This document shows positions 25,283 through 32,751 of a DNA stretch of 64,000 bases, piece by piece; the first letter of the stretch is position 1; each line of letters starts with the position of its first letter. The position numbers and the translations under genes were made by a program. The notes beneath the pieces were generated by a model. It saw only the letters and a program-made list of their open reading frames with translations. It searched no databases and was not told the DNA's origin. Origin of the DNA: [Clostridium] aerotolerans DSM 5434 (lineage in GTDB: Bacteria; Bacillota; Clostridia; Lachnospirales; Lachnospiraceae); contig NZ_JHWJ01000013.1 of assembly GCF_000687555.1 (NCBI RefSeq), positions 62,001 to 126,000 of the forward strand, read 5' to 3'.

Positions 25283-26725
25283 TCAAGAAATAATCGGTTT
25301 GTAACTAACCGGCTCTTCGATTACATGGTCAAACCGATAGGCAGAAAAAATCAATCCAAGAAGCAGCATATTAAAAATAATACTAAGCTTTCCTTCTGAA
25401 ATCAGAGGTAGATTGGGAAATTGGGAATACTGATAGCCGAAATTCCCAAGCAGATAAAACACTGTCTGCCAAAGCAGGCACTGACCGCAGGCAAAGGCCA
25501 AAGATGAGGCCAGATGTCCATGAATCCTTCCAATAATTGTAAAGAGTAGAAAGAAAAAGGCAACTATTACCCCTATGAGCAGCATCCCGGCAATCCAGCC
25601 ATACATCAGAATGAAAACAGAAATGATGTAATTATTATAATAATGCTGAGGCAGGATATCCCAAAGTGTTACATCCTCTACTTTGTAATTAACTGATTTA
25701 GGATCATATCCTCGTTTCTTTGAGGTAATGCGGGTAAAATACCATGCACCAGTACCATAATCCATCATTTCTTCAGGGGCAAGTGTCAGGCCCTGATTAA
25801 AGGGGGTTCTTGAAAGCAGCTCCTGAATCAATATTGCATTGTATGTATCATCTAAGGTTCTGTTCACTGAATTCTGGGGAAACAGAAAGTTCTCCACCGT
25901 CCGCTTGCCAGAATCTGATAATAAAAGAGGGCTGCCAAGAAATAGCAGGAGGCCCAGTGCAGCAGAATAGAGGTATTTTTTTCTGCCTTTCATAATTTCC
26001 CGGTGAATCATAAAACAAACGGTTCCAAATATACTTAGAAGAAAAATGATAATAGCAATTTCCCATATAAACCAAGAATCGGTATACATAAAAGGCAGCC
26101 AAGCATAAGTACAACCAACAAAGATTGCCAGAAGTTTCTTTTTGCTATGCCGGAAAAAATATAGCAAGGTTGTAATTACAGGGACCAGCAGTAATGTGGC
26201 AAAATAAGAAGTATTAACAATACCAAACCGTCTTCCTCCATAGAGAGAAAACATAAATAGACTGATTTGTATGAGGTATAAAACGCCTATAAAGATTGCC
26301 AACTTTTTTCTATAGCGAATGAAAAGAGGATATCCCTTTAATACTATAAATACGAGAAGAAATACTCCTGGTATATAGTAAAGAAGGGCATATACTGTCT
26401 GTACTGGTGTCCATATTACAAGGCTTGAGAAAACAAAACCCGTGAGGAGCAGGAATGCTGTGATAAATAGAAGCAACGGTGATTTTTGAATCTTGTGTGC
26501 TTCATTTAGCTCAATGCCGATTGTAAGGGCATCTCCCATATCCTTAAGTGATCGGCGTTCCGCGTCTTCTCTCGTGAGCCCCTGGGATTCATAATCTTCC
26601 ATACGATCCTGAATATGAGATTCCAATTCCTGACGGATCGAGGGGTGCAACGGTTTATATGAAATCTGGTCAGTCACCTCATTAAGAAAATGCGTCACCT
26701 GGGAATCAGGACTAGTTTTATTCAA
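25283..26725 (-). CDS. Multi-pass membrane protein with permease-prefix-like N-terminus
   Basis: About 480 residues. The N-terminal 75 residues (FLNEVTDQISYKPLHPSIRQELESHIQDRMEDYESQGLTREDAERRSLKDMGDALTIG, described here in parts) match the soluble prefix often fused to permeases or sitting beside PadR regulators. Then come nine to eleven hydrophobic segments with one soluble insert (about 275-350). No transport motif is recognised. The start is taken as TTG at 26725, seven bases after AGGAGG; a GTG nine bases earlier overlaps that ribosome site. The start overlaps the PadR stop by 8 bp, so the pair is coupled, and PadR probably represses both. A role in envelope stress or drug export is a guess. 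Confidence 0.7.
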   Translation of the reverse strand: MNKTSPDSQVTHFLNEVTDQISYKPLHPSIRQELESHIQDRMEDYESQGLTREDAERRSLKDMGDALTIGIELNEAHKIQKSPLLLFITAFLLLTGFVFSSLVIWTPVQTVYALLYYIPGVFLLVFIVLKGYPLFIRYRKKLAIFIGVLYLIQISLFMFSLYGGRRFGIVNTSYFATLLLVPVITTLLYFFRHSKKKLLAIFVGCTYAWLPFMYTDSWFIWEIAIIIFLLSIFGTVCFMIHREIMKGRKKYLYSAALGLLLFLGSPLLLSDSGKRTVENFLFPQNSVNRTLDDTYNAILIQELLSRTPFNQGLTLAPEEMMDYGTGAWYFTRITSKKRGYDPKSVNYKVEDVTLWDILPQHYYNNYIISVFILMYGWIAGMLLIGVIVAFFFLLFTIIGRIHGHLASSLAFACGQCLLWQTVFYLLGNFGYQYSQFPNLPLISEGKLSIIFNMLLLGLIFSAYRFDHVIEEPVSYKPIIS

Positions 26726-27050
26726 ACAAAACACCTCCTATTACCTGGTTAATAGCAGTCTGATAAATCTCCCACTCCTTCAACTTTTCATCCAGCATTT
26801 TTTCACCATCTGTGGTGAGAGCGTAATATTTACGTAGACGGCCATTTTCCGAAGTTTGTTGAAAGCTGGTAACGGCTCCTTGCTGTTCTAATGTGTGAAG
26901 GACAGGATAGAGAGTGCCCTCCTGAAGTCTAAAAACATTCTGGCTCTGTTGTTCCAACTCACGAATGATCTGGTAACCATACATACTTTGCTGTTTTAGA
27001 AGCTTTAGAACCAGCATGGAGGTCCCAAGGGCCATATAACGTTTATCCAT
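26718..27050 (-). CDS. PadR-family transcriptional regulator
   Basis: About 110 residues, the size of the short PadR subfamily. The winged helix is seen in LKLLKQQSMYGYQIIRELEQQSQNVFRLQEGTLYPVLHTLEQQGAVTSF, including the YGY-I and LYP-L-LE-G hallmarks, followed by the wing RLRKYYALTTDGEKML and a short dimer helix. It probably represses its own two-gene operon with the downstream membrane protein in response to a toxic or cell-wall-active compound. AAGGAG precedes ATG 27050. Its promoter carries a 25-bp dyad and a second partial copy. Confidence 0.9.
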   Translation of the reverse strand: MDKRYMALGTSMLVLKLLKQQSMYGYQIIRELEQQSQNVFRLQEGTLYPVLHTLEQQGAVTSFQQTSENGRLRKYYALTTDGEKMLDEKLKEWEIYQTAINQVIGGVLFE

Positions 27051-27087
27051 AGAATTGACTCCTTTCTTTAAAATTTTTGATTGATTC

Positions 27088-27146
27088 ACATACATAGATA
27101 ATCTAAGTATGTTAGTTATTATACATAGATTATCCAGGTAAGTCAA
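27088..27146 (-). promoter_or_regulatory. PadR operon promoter with overlapping operator dyad
   Basis: On the minus strand TTGACT (27146-27141), 17 bases, TATAAT (27123-27118). Just downstream, 27088-27112 is an inverted repeat ACATACATAGAT / ATCTAAGTATGT with one mismatch and a one-base spacer. Part of the same motif (ATACATAGATTATC) recurs across the -10 at about 27121-27134. ATAC-GTAT-type dyads here are typical places for PadR binding. Confidence 0.75.
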
Positions 27147-27264
27147 GGTGCAAAGGCCGAATTAAAACAAATGAAAGATTAACCTCCCTTGCAAAATACC
27201 GGTGGCTCCCTTATGATTATAGACAGCATAACTATTAAAACAATTGGGAAAGAAAGGTGTTACT

Positions 27265-28053
27265 ATGTTTACGAAAAATGAGTTAATACAGCATTTGAAG
27301 GATATGGGAATTATGCCTGATGACACACTTCTCGTACATTCTTCTATGAAATCCATTGGTGAAGTGGAAGGAGGAGCGGATACGGTTCTTGATGCTTTCA
27401 TGGAATACTTATCAGATGGTCTTCTTATACTACCAACCCATACCTGGTATTCCATGTCCGAGTATCACAATGAGTATGATCCAAGAATCGAGCCAGCCTG
27501 CGTCGGTATTTTACCCAATCTTTTCAGGAAGAGGGAAGGTGTATTAAGATCTCTTCACCCGACCCATAGCGTAGCTGTGTATGGCAAGGACAGTGAAGCA
27601 TTTATCGAAGGGGAAGAAAACCAACCCACCCCCTGTTCCACCAGCAGCTGCTATACCCGTCTTATGGAAAGAAACGGTAAAATCCTGCTTCTAGGGGTAG
27701 GACATGAAAGAAATACCTTTATCCACTGTGTGGAAGAACACTTAAATGTACCAGAACGCCTGACAAAGGAACCTACTTATTTCAAGATTGTGATGCCAGA
27801 CGGACACATGAAACCTTCCTTCGTATACCGGCATGACAATCCAGTTACTGACCATATTTCAGAAAATTACACAAAGCTGGAACAAGCTTTCTATGATAGA
27901 AACGCAGCAGTTAAAACAAGATTCGGAGATGCCTCCTGTATCTTGTGCGAAACGAAAGGGATTTTTGAGGTGACAAAGGACGTGCTGTCCCATCAGATCA
28001 ACTGTCTCATAGAATTGGATACGATTCCTGAAGAGTGGTGGCAGAAGAAATAA
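27265..28053 (+). CDS. AAC(3)-family (aminoglycoside 3-N-acetyltransferase-like) protein
   Basis: About 262 residues. The fold is recognisable from LLVHSSMKSIGEVEGGADTVLDAF near residue 22, LILPTHTW (about 62), LRSLHPTHSVAVYG (about 100) and LLLGVGHERNTFIHCVEE (about 140), all typical of the AAC(3)/YokD family that transfers acetyl from acetyl-CoA. Chromosomal members in clostridia are not always antibiotic resistance enzymes, so the substrate is uncertain. The ATG at 27265 follows AAAGGTG; a TTG seven codons earlier is less suitable. It is transcribed away from the PadR gene and ends in its own terminator. Confidence 0.82.
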   Translation: MFTKNELIQHLKDMGIMPDDTLLVHSSMKSIGEVEGGADTVLDAFMEYLSDGLLILPTHTWYSMSEYHNEYDPRIEPACVGILPNLFRKREGVLRSLHPTHSVAVYGKDSEAFIEGEENQPTPCSTSSCYTRLMERNGKILLLGVGHERNTFIHCVEEHLNVPERLTKEPTYFKIVMPDGHMKPSFVYRHDNPVTDHISENYTKLEQAFYDRNAAVKTRFGDASCILCETKGIFEVTKDVLSHQINCLIELDTIPEEWWQKK

Positions 28054-28078
28054 GATATAAATGAATTACATTCACACT

Positions 28079-28106
28079 ATTACCTGGACAGACATATCCA
28101 GGTAAT
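28079..28106 (+). terminator. Terminator after the AAC(3)-like gene
   Basis: ATTACCTGGA pairs with TCCAGGTAAT across an eight-base loop, followed by the T-rich ATTTATATT. Confidence 0.65.
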
Positions 28107-28169
28107 ATTTATATTGGTTAGGAAATTAAGCGGCACTAAAACCTCTATTTATGTTATGGGAGAATATAT

Positions 28170-29024
28170 ATGAAAGATGGGCTAACTAAAAATCCGGTAA
28201 AATGCATCTTGGTTATTTATTTAATATGTTTTCTGTTTAGAATAATGGAATACATGGTGGTTCGTACAGATTACAGTATATTTGGAGAAGCATTCCTGCA
28301 TAAGCTGACAGGAATTATAATATTAGCTTTGACACTGCGTTATTTTTCACTCAGCTGGTCAAGTATAGGATTTACAAGTAAATTGGTTATTAGATATTCA
28401 CTTTATGGTTTGATTTTAGGTGCTGCTGTTTATTTTATTGCATATGGATCTGAAATTCTGATACAGCAGTTAAACGGTAATAATCCTGAGGTACAAATCT
28501 ACGTGACTAGCTATGGAATTCATGGCAATACGAGAATCCAAACTGGATTGTTATTTTTGACTTTTTGCGTGGTGGGAAATATAATTAATGTCATTATGGA
28601 AGAAGGTATCTTCAGGGGACTCTTTATTCGAATGTTAGAGAAGAGAGGTACGTTTCTAAAAGCAGCCTTTATTTCCTCCATATTCTTTGGTTTCTGGCAT
28701 ATTGCAGCTCCTTTGCGCAGTCTGTTGGATGGAGAAATAAGGGGTACCGGAATGATACTGTCAGCAATTATGCTTATATTAACTACAGGAATTACAGGTG
28801 TAAAGTTTTGTTTGCTGACTAAAATTACTGGGTCACTTTGGATGGCCATGGCAGATCATTTTTTTAATAACATCATAATTAATCTTTTACATATAGCCAC
28901 CAGCTCTGGTGCCGACGAAATGCAGGTGATCCGAATTTCAATTGCTCAAACAGTTTCATTCTTAATTGTGCTTTTTATTTATATAAAAAGCAGAGCGAAT
29001 CAGAAGATAACATTTCGTACTTAG
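28170..29024 (+). CDS. CPBP-family intramembrane protease-like protein
   Basis: About 284 residues with about eight membrane segments. The three CPBP motifs are present: EEGIFRG (the EExxxR motif, near residue 149), FFGFWHIAA (FxxxH, near 171) and MADHFFNN (near 230). Members are Abi/CAAX-type glutamic intramembrane proteases or related peptidases; some give bacteriocin self-immunity or process small peptides. It lies in the cytoplasmic membrane. GGGAGA precedes the ATG. A small hydrophobic peptide gene with toxin features lies 155 bp downstream, but it has its own promoter, so a joint role is only speculation. Base composition is more AT-rich than the core genes. Confidence 0.85.
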   Translation: MKDGLTKNPVKCILVIYLICFLFRIMEYMVVRTDYSIFGEAFLHKLTGIIILALTLRYFSLSWSSIGFTSKLVIRYSLYGLILGAAVYFIAYGSEILIQQLNGNNPEVQIYVTSYGIHGNTRIQTGLLFLTFCVVGNIINVIMEEGIFRGLFIRMLEKRGTFLKAAFISSIFFGFWHIAAPLRSLLDGEIRGTGMILSAIMLILTTGITGVKFCLLTKITGSLWMAMADHFFNNIIINLLHIATSSGADEMQVIRISIAQTVSFLIVLFIYIKSRANQKITFRT

Positions 29025-29078
29025 GTCTAGTGAGTTCAACAATGGCGAATACAGATATGTTAGAATAGGAATCATTAA

Positions 29079-29107
29079 TTGCACATTCGAATGGGATATG
29101 TTACCAT
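29079..29107 (+). promoter_or_regulatory. Predicted promoter of the small toxin-like gene
   Basis: TTGCAC (29079-29084), 17 bases, TACCAT (29102-29107) with an extended -10 TG at 29099-29100. The predicted start near 29114 leaves a leader of about 65 nt. Confidence 0.55.
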
Positions 29108-29144
29108 ATTGATATGGAACAATCGTGTCACAGCAAGGGCGTTG

Positions 29145-29171
29145 GCCTTCCATCCTACATAGATGGGAGGT
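29145..29171 (+). promoter_or_regulatory. Hairpin sequestering the toxin ribosome binding site
   Basis: GCCTTCCATC (29145-29154) can pair with GATGGGAGGT (29162-29171) over ten base pairs with two G-U wobbles and a seven-base loop. The entire Shine-Dalgarno GGGAGG (29165-29170) lies in the stem, so translation of the peptide should be poor until the RNA is processed or refolded. Confidence 0.65.
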
Positions 29172-29178
29172 GATGCGC

Positions 29179-29262
29179 ATGAGATATGATTTCAAAGACC
29201 TTATGGCCTTTGGCATGTTTATGCTCGCATTACTTACCTTTATTTTTGTAAATTGTAAGTAG
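29179..29262 (+). CDS. Small holin-like type I toxin candidate (27 aa)
   Basis: Encodes only 27 residues: a short charged start (MRYDFKDLM), one hydrophobic helix (AFGMFMLALLTFIFV) and a polar end NCK. The pattern LM-FG-F--ALLTFI is that of the putative holin-like toxin family (Hol_Tox, similar in style to TxpA/BsrG toxins of Bacillus), peptides that insert in the cytoplasmic membrane. The ATG at 29179 is eight bases from GGGAGG; an in-frame ATG at 29173 is too close. The ribosome site is hidden in a hairpin, the 3' region is highly structured, and a convergent antisense RNA with its own promoter and terminator covers the 3' untranslated region. Toxicity is inferred, not shown. Confidence 0.7.
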   Translation: MRYDFKDLMAFGMFMLALLTFIFVNCK

Positions 29263-29293
29263 CGTTTTTCTATAAAGTCCTGGAAACAGGCAT

Positions 29294-29386
29294 AGAAAAA
29301 CCACCCTTGTAAACTTTGGTCGGTTCGAGGGTGGATTTCTATCTTCTAAATGGCCAACCCCTTGTAGGGGCGGTTGTTCCTTTTGT
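29294..29386 (-). ncRNA. Antisense RNA to the toxin mRNA (type I antitoxin candidate)
   Basis: Transcribed from the minus strand from about 29386 and ending at a Rho-independent terminator: CCACCCT (29334-29328) pairs with AGGGTGG (29307-29301) and is followed by five T. A second hairpin near its 5' end is built from AACCGCCCCT and AGGGGTTGG. The length is about 93 nt and it is fully complementary to the 3' untranslated part of the toxin mRNA, the arrangement of TxpA/RatA and BsrG/SR4. Confidence 0.65.
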
Positions 29387-29392
29387 AATTCT

Positions 29393-29421
29393 AATATAGC
29401 ATATCTGGCGTTAGTATTCAA
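29393..29421 (-). promoter_or_regulatory. Promoter of the antisense RNA
   Basis: On the minus strand TTGAAT (29421-29416), exactly 17 bases, TATATT (29398-29393). It is stronger than the predicted sense promoter, as expected for an antitoxin RNA. The 29422-29537 stretch further right shows nothing else recognisable. Confidence 0.7.
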
Positions 29422-29537
29422 TAGTAGACGAACTACAAACTAAAGTTCTCCCTTTAATAACATACATATTTTACAATTAAAAGAACGTTAGAAATAGAGC
29501 TTACAAAATACCATTGTGGGTAATTCAGGACGTGCAC

Positions 29538-29566
29538 TTGATTTTTCCCTCCTATTATGCTATAGT
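29538..29566 (+). promoter_or_regulatory. queT promoter
   Basis: TTGATT (29538-29543), 17 bases, TATAGT (29561-29566). The transcript would begin near 29573, about 50 nt before the riboswitch, and start with a hairpin (GTGAA/TTCAC with inner CTCTT/AAGAG, 29585-29615). Confidence 0.75.
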
Positions 29567-29624
29567 ATGACCCGTAATAAGGCCGTGAAGCTCTTGACTT
29601 TATAAGAGATTTCACAAAAACAGA

Positions 29625-29669
29625 CCGGTGTGTTCGAGACCTTCCACACCTAAAACAAAACTAAAGGAG
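29625..29669 (+). promoter_or_regulatory. preQ1-I riboswitch controlling queT
   Basis: A stem GGTGTG (29627-29632) / CACACC (29645-29650) encloses the loop TTCGAGACCTTC and is followed by the A-rich tail TAAAACAAAACTAA, which runs into AAGGAG. This is the compact preQ1 class I pseudoknot plan: P1 stem, C-containing loop, A-rich third strand and a terminal CTAA that pairs back into the loop. Because the tail overlaps the ribosome site, preQ1 binding should block translation. The downstream gene, a QueT transporter, is a classic target. Confidence 0.85.
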
Positions 29670-29677
29670 AACAGAAT

Positions 29678-30181
29678 ATGAATTACAAATCTTCAGGGAA
29701 AACTTATTTCTTGGTTTTTTCAGCAGCCATTGCAGCCATCTATACCGTGCTGACCATGGTTTTTGCACCCATCAGCTTCGGTCCCATTCAGTTTCGGATT
29801 TCAGAGATTCTCTGCATCCTCCCCTTTTTTACCCCGGCGGCGATTCCAGGTTTATTCATCGGGTGTCTGCTGTCAAACTTTTTATGCGGTGCGGCTTTGC
29901 TTGATGTGATTTTTGGAAGTCTTGCTACACTGATTGGAGCCATTGGCTCTTATATGCTCCGTAAAAATCAGTGGCTGGTATGTATTCCCCCAATCGTAGC
30001 CAATACTATCATCATTCCTTGGGTTCTACGCTTTGCCTACGGGTCCCAGGATTTTATCTGGTATGCCATGTTGACGGTTGGAATGGGAGAAATTCTTGCC
30101 ATTGGAGTTCTTGGGAATCTTTTTTTAGGCGTATTGACCCGCTACAAGCACATAATCTTTGGACGTTTTATAACAGAATAA
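29678..30181 (+). CDS. queT: QueT-family queuosine precursor transporter
   Basis: About 167 residues with five to six membrane helices. It matches the QueT (COG4708) substrate-binding S component: FLVFSAAIAAIYTVLTMVFAPISFGPIQFRISEILCILPFF is the family's opening, with the conserved QFRISE motif. Such S components bind preQ1 or preQ0 and work with a shared ECF energising module encoded elsewhere. AAGGAG lies eight bases before the ATG within the riboswitch tail. It is a single-gene unit with its own promoter and terminator. The preQ1 riboswitch independently supports the substrate. Confidence 0.93.
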   Translation: MNYKSSGKTYFLVFSAAIAAIYTVLTMVFAPISFGPIQFRISEILCILPFFTPAAIPGLFIGCLLSNFLCGAALLDVIFGSLATLIGAIGSYMLRKNQWLVCIPPIVANTIIIPWVLRFAYGSQDFIWYAMLTVGMGEILAIGVLGNLFLGVLTRYKHIIFGRFITE

Positions 30182-30195
30182 AGTGAAATCCATAT

Positions 30196-30233
30196 AAAAA
30201 CTTCCGCTCCATGGATATGGCCGGAAGTTTTTT
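30196..30233 (+). terminator. Terminator after queT
   Basis: AAAAACTTCCG pairs with CGGAAGTTTTTT around a 15-base loop; the 3' arm itself supplies the T run. Confidence 0.85.
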
Positions 30234-30367
30234 GCGTTCTCATTCTACAAATAATTGCAAAAAGTTACATTTTGTAATAAAATATTTTTGAACAACTAAA
30301 AATGTAACTGGTATGTAACCGCAGCTGTATATAATAAATATAATCTATAAGGACGACGGTGATTAAA

Positions 30368-31159
30368 ATGGCAATTGGTAGAATGAGCGTGGTTAGCGAG
30401 GCAGACCGATATCTGACAATAGCAGTGGATTCCTACGATGACTGGGAAATTAAGGGAGCAATCTTTCAGAGAGAAGACTCTCATGGAGTCCTGTTTCGCA
30501 GTTTTTCAGAGATGATCAAAAATATGGACCATTTATTTGATTCTGTGGGAGCACCAAAGCAGACCTTTCAGATACGAAGCCTCCCCGGTTCCGACCCTGG
30601 GGATTCTAAGATGGAGAGAATCAAAAGGAGTGACAGAAAGGGAGCCTTAACAACCATTCGCATTTATCTGCGATTCCGATACCATGCCTGTTGGCAGGGA
30701 ACCATGATCTGGGACGATGGAAACAGAACTGCGTCCTTTGACAGCGTGCTTCAATTTATTATGGTTACCGATGCTGTGCTTAAAAAAGGCGATGGAGTAG
30801 GGGAAGAAGAGATTAATAGTCTTTTAAGCCAGGCTGCCTTTGAACGCTGGTCACTGCCCCTTGGGGGAAATTACATGGACATCAGCATAACAGAAGGTCA
30901 TGATCCGGTGACTGGCATCCACTATGGAAGACTGATTTCCAAAGAAGCCTCAGAGGAGTTAATTAAAACAGGGCAGAAGGCTTCATTTTCCGTGAAGGTC
31001 ATGTTTCGGGAGCACTGTACCTGGCAGGGGATGATCTACTGGCGGGAAGGAAAATCACAGCAGACCTTCCGAAGCTTTAAAGAAATGATTTATATGATAT
31101 CGTTTGTGGTTAAGACGACTCTGGAAGACGGGGAGCCTCTGGCAGCAGGCAGGTCCTGA
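30368..31159 (+). CDS. Hypothetical protein with three internal repeats
   Basis: About 263 residues, no family recognised, no signal peptide or membrane segment, so cytosolic. Three copies of a roughly 40-residue unit can be seen: residues about 18-58 (DDWEIKGAIF, then LFRSFSEMIKNMDHLFD), about 99-138 (ACWQGTMIWDDG, then SFDSVLQFIMVTDAVL) and about 210-252 (CTWQGMIYWREG, then TFRSFKEMIYMISFVV). Each has a Trp-Gln/Glu-x-Gly-type strand pair followed by F-S-x-x-x-M/F-I in a helix. The start is uncertain: ATG at 30368 follows GGTG, but a GTG at 30359 lies five bases after AAGGA. It stands alone between queT and murC with its own terminator. Confidence 0.6.
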   Translation: MAIGRMSVVSEADRYLTIAVDSYDDWEIKGAIFQREDSHGVLFRSFSEMIKNMDHLFDSVGAPKQTFQIRSLPGSDPGDSKMERIKRSDRKGALTTIRIYLRFRYHACWQGTMIWDDGNRTASFDSVLQFIMVTDAVLKKGDGVGEEEINSLLSQAAFERWSLPLGGNYMDISITEGHDPVTGIHYGRLISKEASEELIKTGQKASFSVKVMFREHCTWQGMIYWREGKSQQTFRSFKEMIYMISFVVKTTLEDGEPLAAGRS

Positions 31160-31177
31160 TAATATGTGTCATAAATA

Positions 31178-31216
31178 GCACTTTACAGGTCATAGAATCT
31201 GTAAGGTGCATTTTTT
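31178..31216 (+). terminator. Terminator after the triple-repeat gene
   Basis: GCACTTTACAG pairs with CTGTAAGGTGC and is followed by ATTTTTTC. Confidence 0.85.
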
Positions 31217-31371
31217 CATATCATAGAAATGGCGTCCTGGATTCTAATGTAGATTTTCTCTGTGCTTTCTTATATAATAGAGAAGAAAGAGTTGACTTTC
31301 CAGAAGAAAAGCAGTAAAAGTAAGTGAACATAGTACGATATACCGAATACAAAATTAAGGATGGAAAAAAC

Positions 31372-32751
31372 ATGTATCAGATTGATTTTAATAAACCGGA
31401 AGCAATACATTTTATTGGTATCGGCGGCATCAGCATGAGCGGGCTTGCAGAGATACTCATGGATGAAGGCTTTACAGTCTCCGGCTCCGATGCCCATGAG
31501 TCAGATCTTACCCGTCACTTAGAGGCAAAAGGAGCAACAGTCGCTTACGGTCAGAGAGCAGAAAACATCACAGATGAGATTGATGTGGTAGTATATACAG
31601 CAGCCGTTCACCCGGATAACCCTGAGTTTATGAGAGCAAGTGAAAAAGGAATTCCCATTTTGACCAGAGCAGAGCTTCTGGGACAGATGATGAAAAATTA
31701 TGAGAATGCCATCGCTGTTTCCGGCACCCATGGTAAGACCACTACAACTTCCATGATTACAGAGGTTCTCCTGTGTGCGGATACAGATCCCACTATTTCA
31801 GTTGGAGGAATTTTAAATTCCATCAGCGGAAATATCCGTGTAGGCGGCCCGGATTTATTTGTAACAGAAGCATGTGAGTATACCAATAGCTTCTTATCCT
31901 TTTACCCTACCACAGCAGTCATATTAAATATAGAAGCAGACCATCTTGACTTTTTTAAGGATTTAAAAGATATACGCCATTCCTTCCGCCTCTTTGCAGA
32001 GAAGCTGCCGGAGAAGGGCTTATTAGTGATAAACAAAGATATTGATCATATGGAGGACATCATAGAGGGACTTCCCTGTAAGGTAATCACCTTTGGAAAG
32101 AACGAAGAGAGCAGATATCAGGCCAAGAATATCCGGTTTGATGAACTGGCAAGAGCTACCTATGAGCTTTACGTGGATGGGAAAGAGGTTGATACGGTAA
32201 CGCTTGGAGTTTCCGGAGAGCATAATGTGTATAACTCTCTCTCCGCCGCCGCCGTCTGCTCTGAACTTGGTATTTCCATGGAAATGATCAAAAAAGGACT
32301 AAAGCGTTTTACAGGAACGAACCGCCGTTTTGAAAAGAAGGGGGAGATATCCGGTGTGACCATCATTGATGATTATGCCCACCATCCCCAGGAAATAAGA
32401 GCGACTCTGGAAACAGCAAAGCATTATCCACATAAGAAACTCTGGGTTGTATTCCAGCCCCATACTTATACACGTACCAGGGCGTTTTTAGACGAATTTG
32501 CAGAATCCTTATCCTTAGCGGATGAGGTAATCCTGGCAGACATTTATGCGGCCAGAGAAACCGACAATTTGGGCATCAGCTCCAAAGATATTGCGGATAG
32601 AATCGAGAAAATGGGAGTAAAAGTGCACTACATCCCGTCTTTTGAAGAAATAGAAACATTTATTTTAGAAAATTGTATACACGGTGATTTGTTGATAACT
32701 ATGGGAGCCGGAGACATTGTAAAAGTGGGAGAAAACCTGTTAGGAGTATAG
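31372..32751 (+). CDS. murC: UDP-N-acetylmuramate-L-alanine ligase
   Basis: About 459 residues. The N-terminal Rossmann domain has FIGIGGISMSGLAEIL; the central ATP domain has SGTHGKTTTTSM (P-loop, near residue 110), NIEADHLDFF and the carbamylated-lysine region; the C-terminal domain has IDDYAHHPQEIRATL and FQPHTYTRT. MurC adds L-alanine to UDP-MurNAc, the first peptide step of peptidoglycan synthesis, in the cytosol. ATG 31372 is chosen with AAGGA ten bases upstream; an upstream ATG at 31324 would add sixteen residues before the conserved domain. A TATAAT at 31273-31278 is a possible -10. The gene is followed immediately by a terminator that contains DnaA boxes. Confidence 0.93.
   Translation: MYQIDFNKPEAIHFIGIGGISMSGLAEILMDEGFTVSGSDAHESDLTRHLEAKGATVAYGQRAENITDEIDVVVYTAAVHPDNPEFMRASEKGIPILTRAELLGQMMKNYENAIAVSGTHGKTTTTSMITEVLLCADTDPTISVGGILNSISGNIRVGGPDLFVTEACEYTNSFLSFYPTTAVILNIEADHLDFFKDLKDIRHSFRLFAEKLPEKGLLVINKDIDHMEDIIEGLPCKVITFGKNEESRYQAKNIRFDELARATYELYVDGKEVDTVTLGVSGEHNVYNSLSAAAVCSELGISMEMIKKGLKRFTGTNRRFEKKGEISGVTIIDDYAHHPQEIRATLETAKHYPHKKLWVVFQPHTYTRTRAFLDEFAESLSLADEVILADIYAARETDNLGISSKDIADRIEKMGVKVHYIPSFEEIETFILENCIHGDLLITMGAGDIVKVGENLLGV

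Noticed and set aside
23500-29300. Mobile element or genomic island with defined ends
   Set aside because: The region is AT-rich and accessory in content, but no integrase, transposase, tRNA target or direct-repeat ends were seen.
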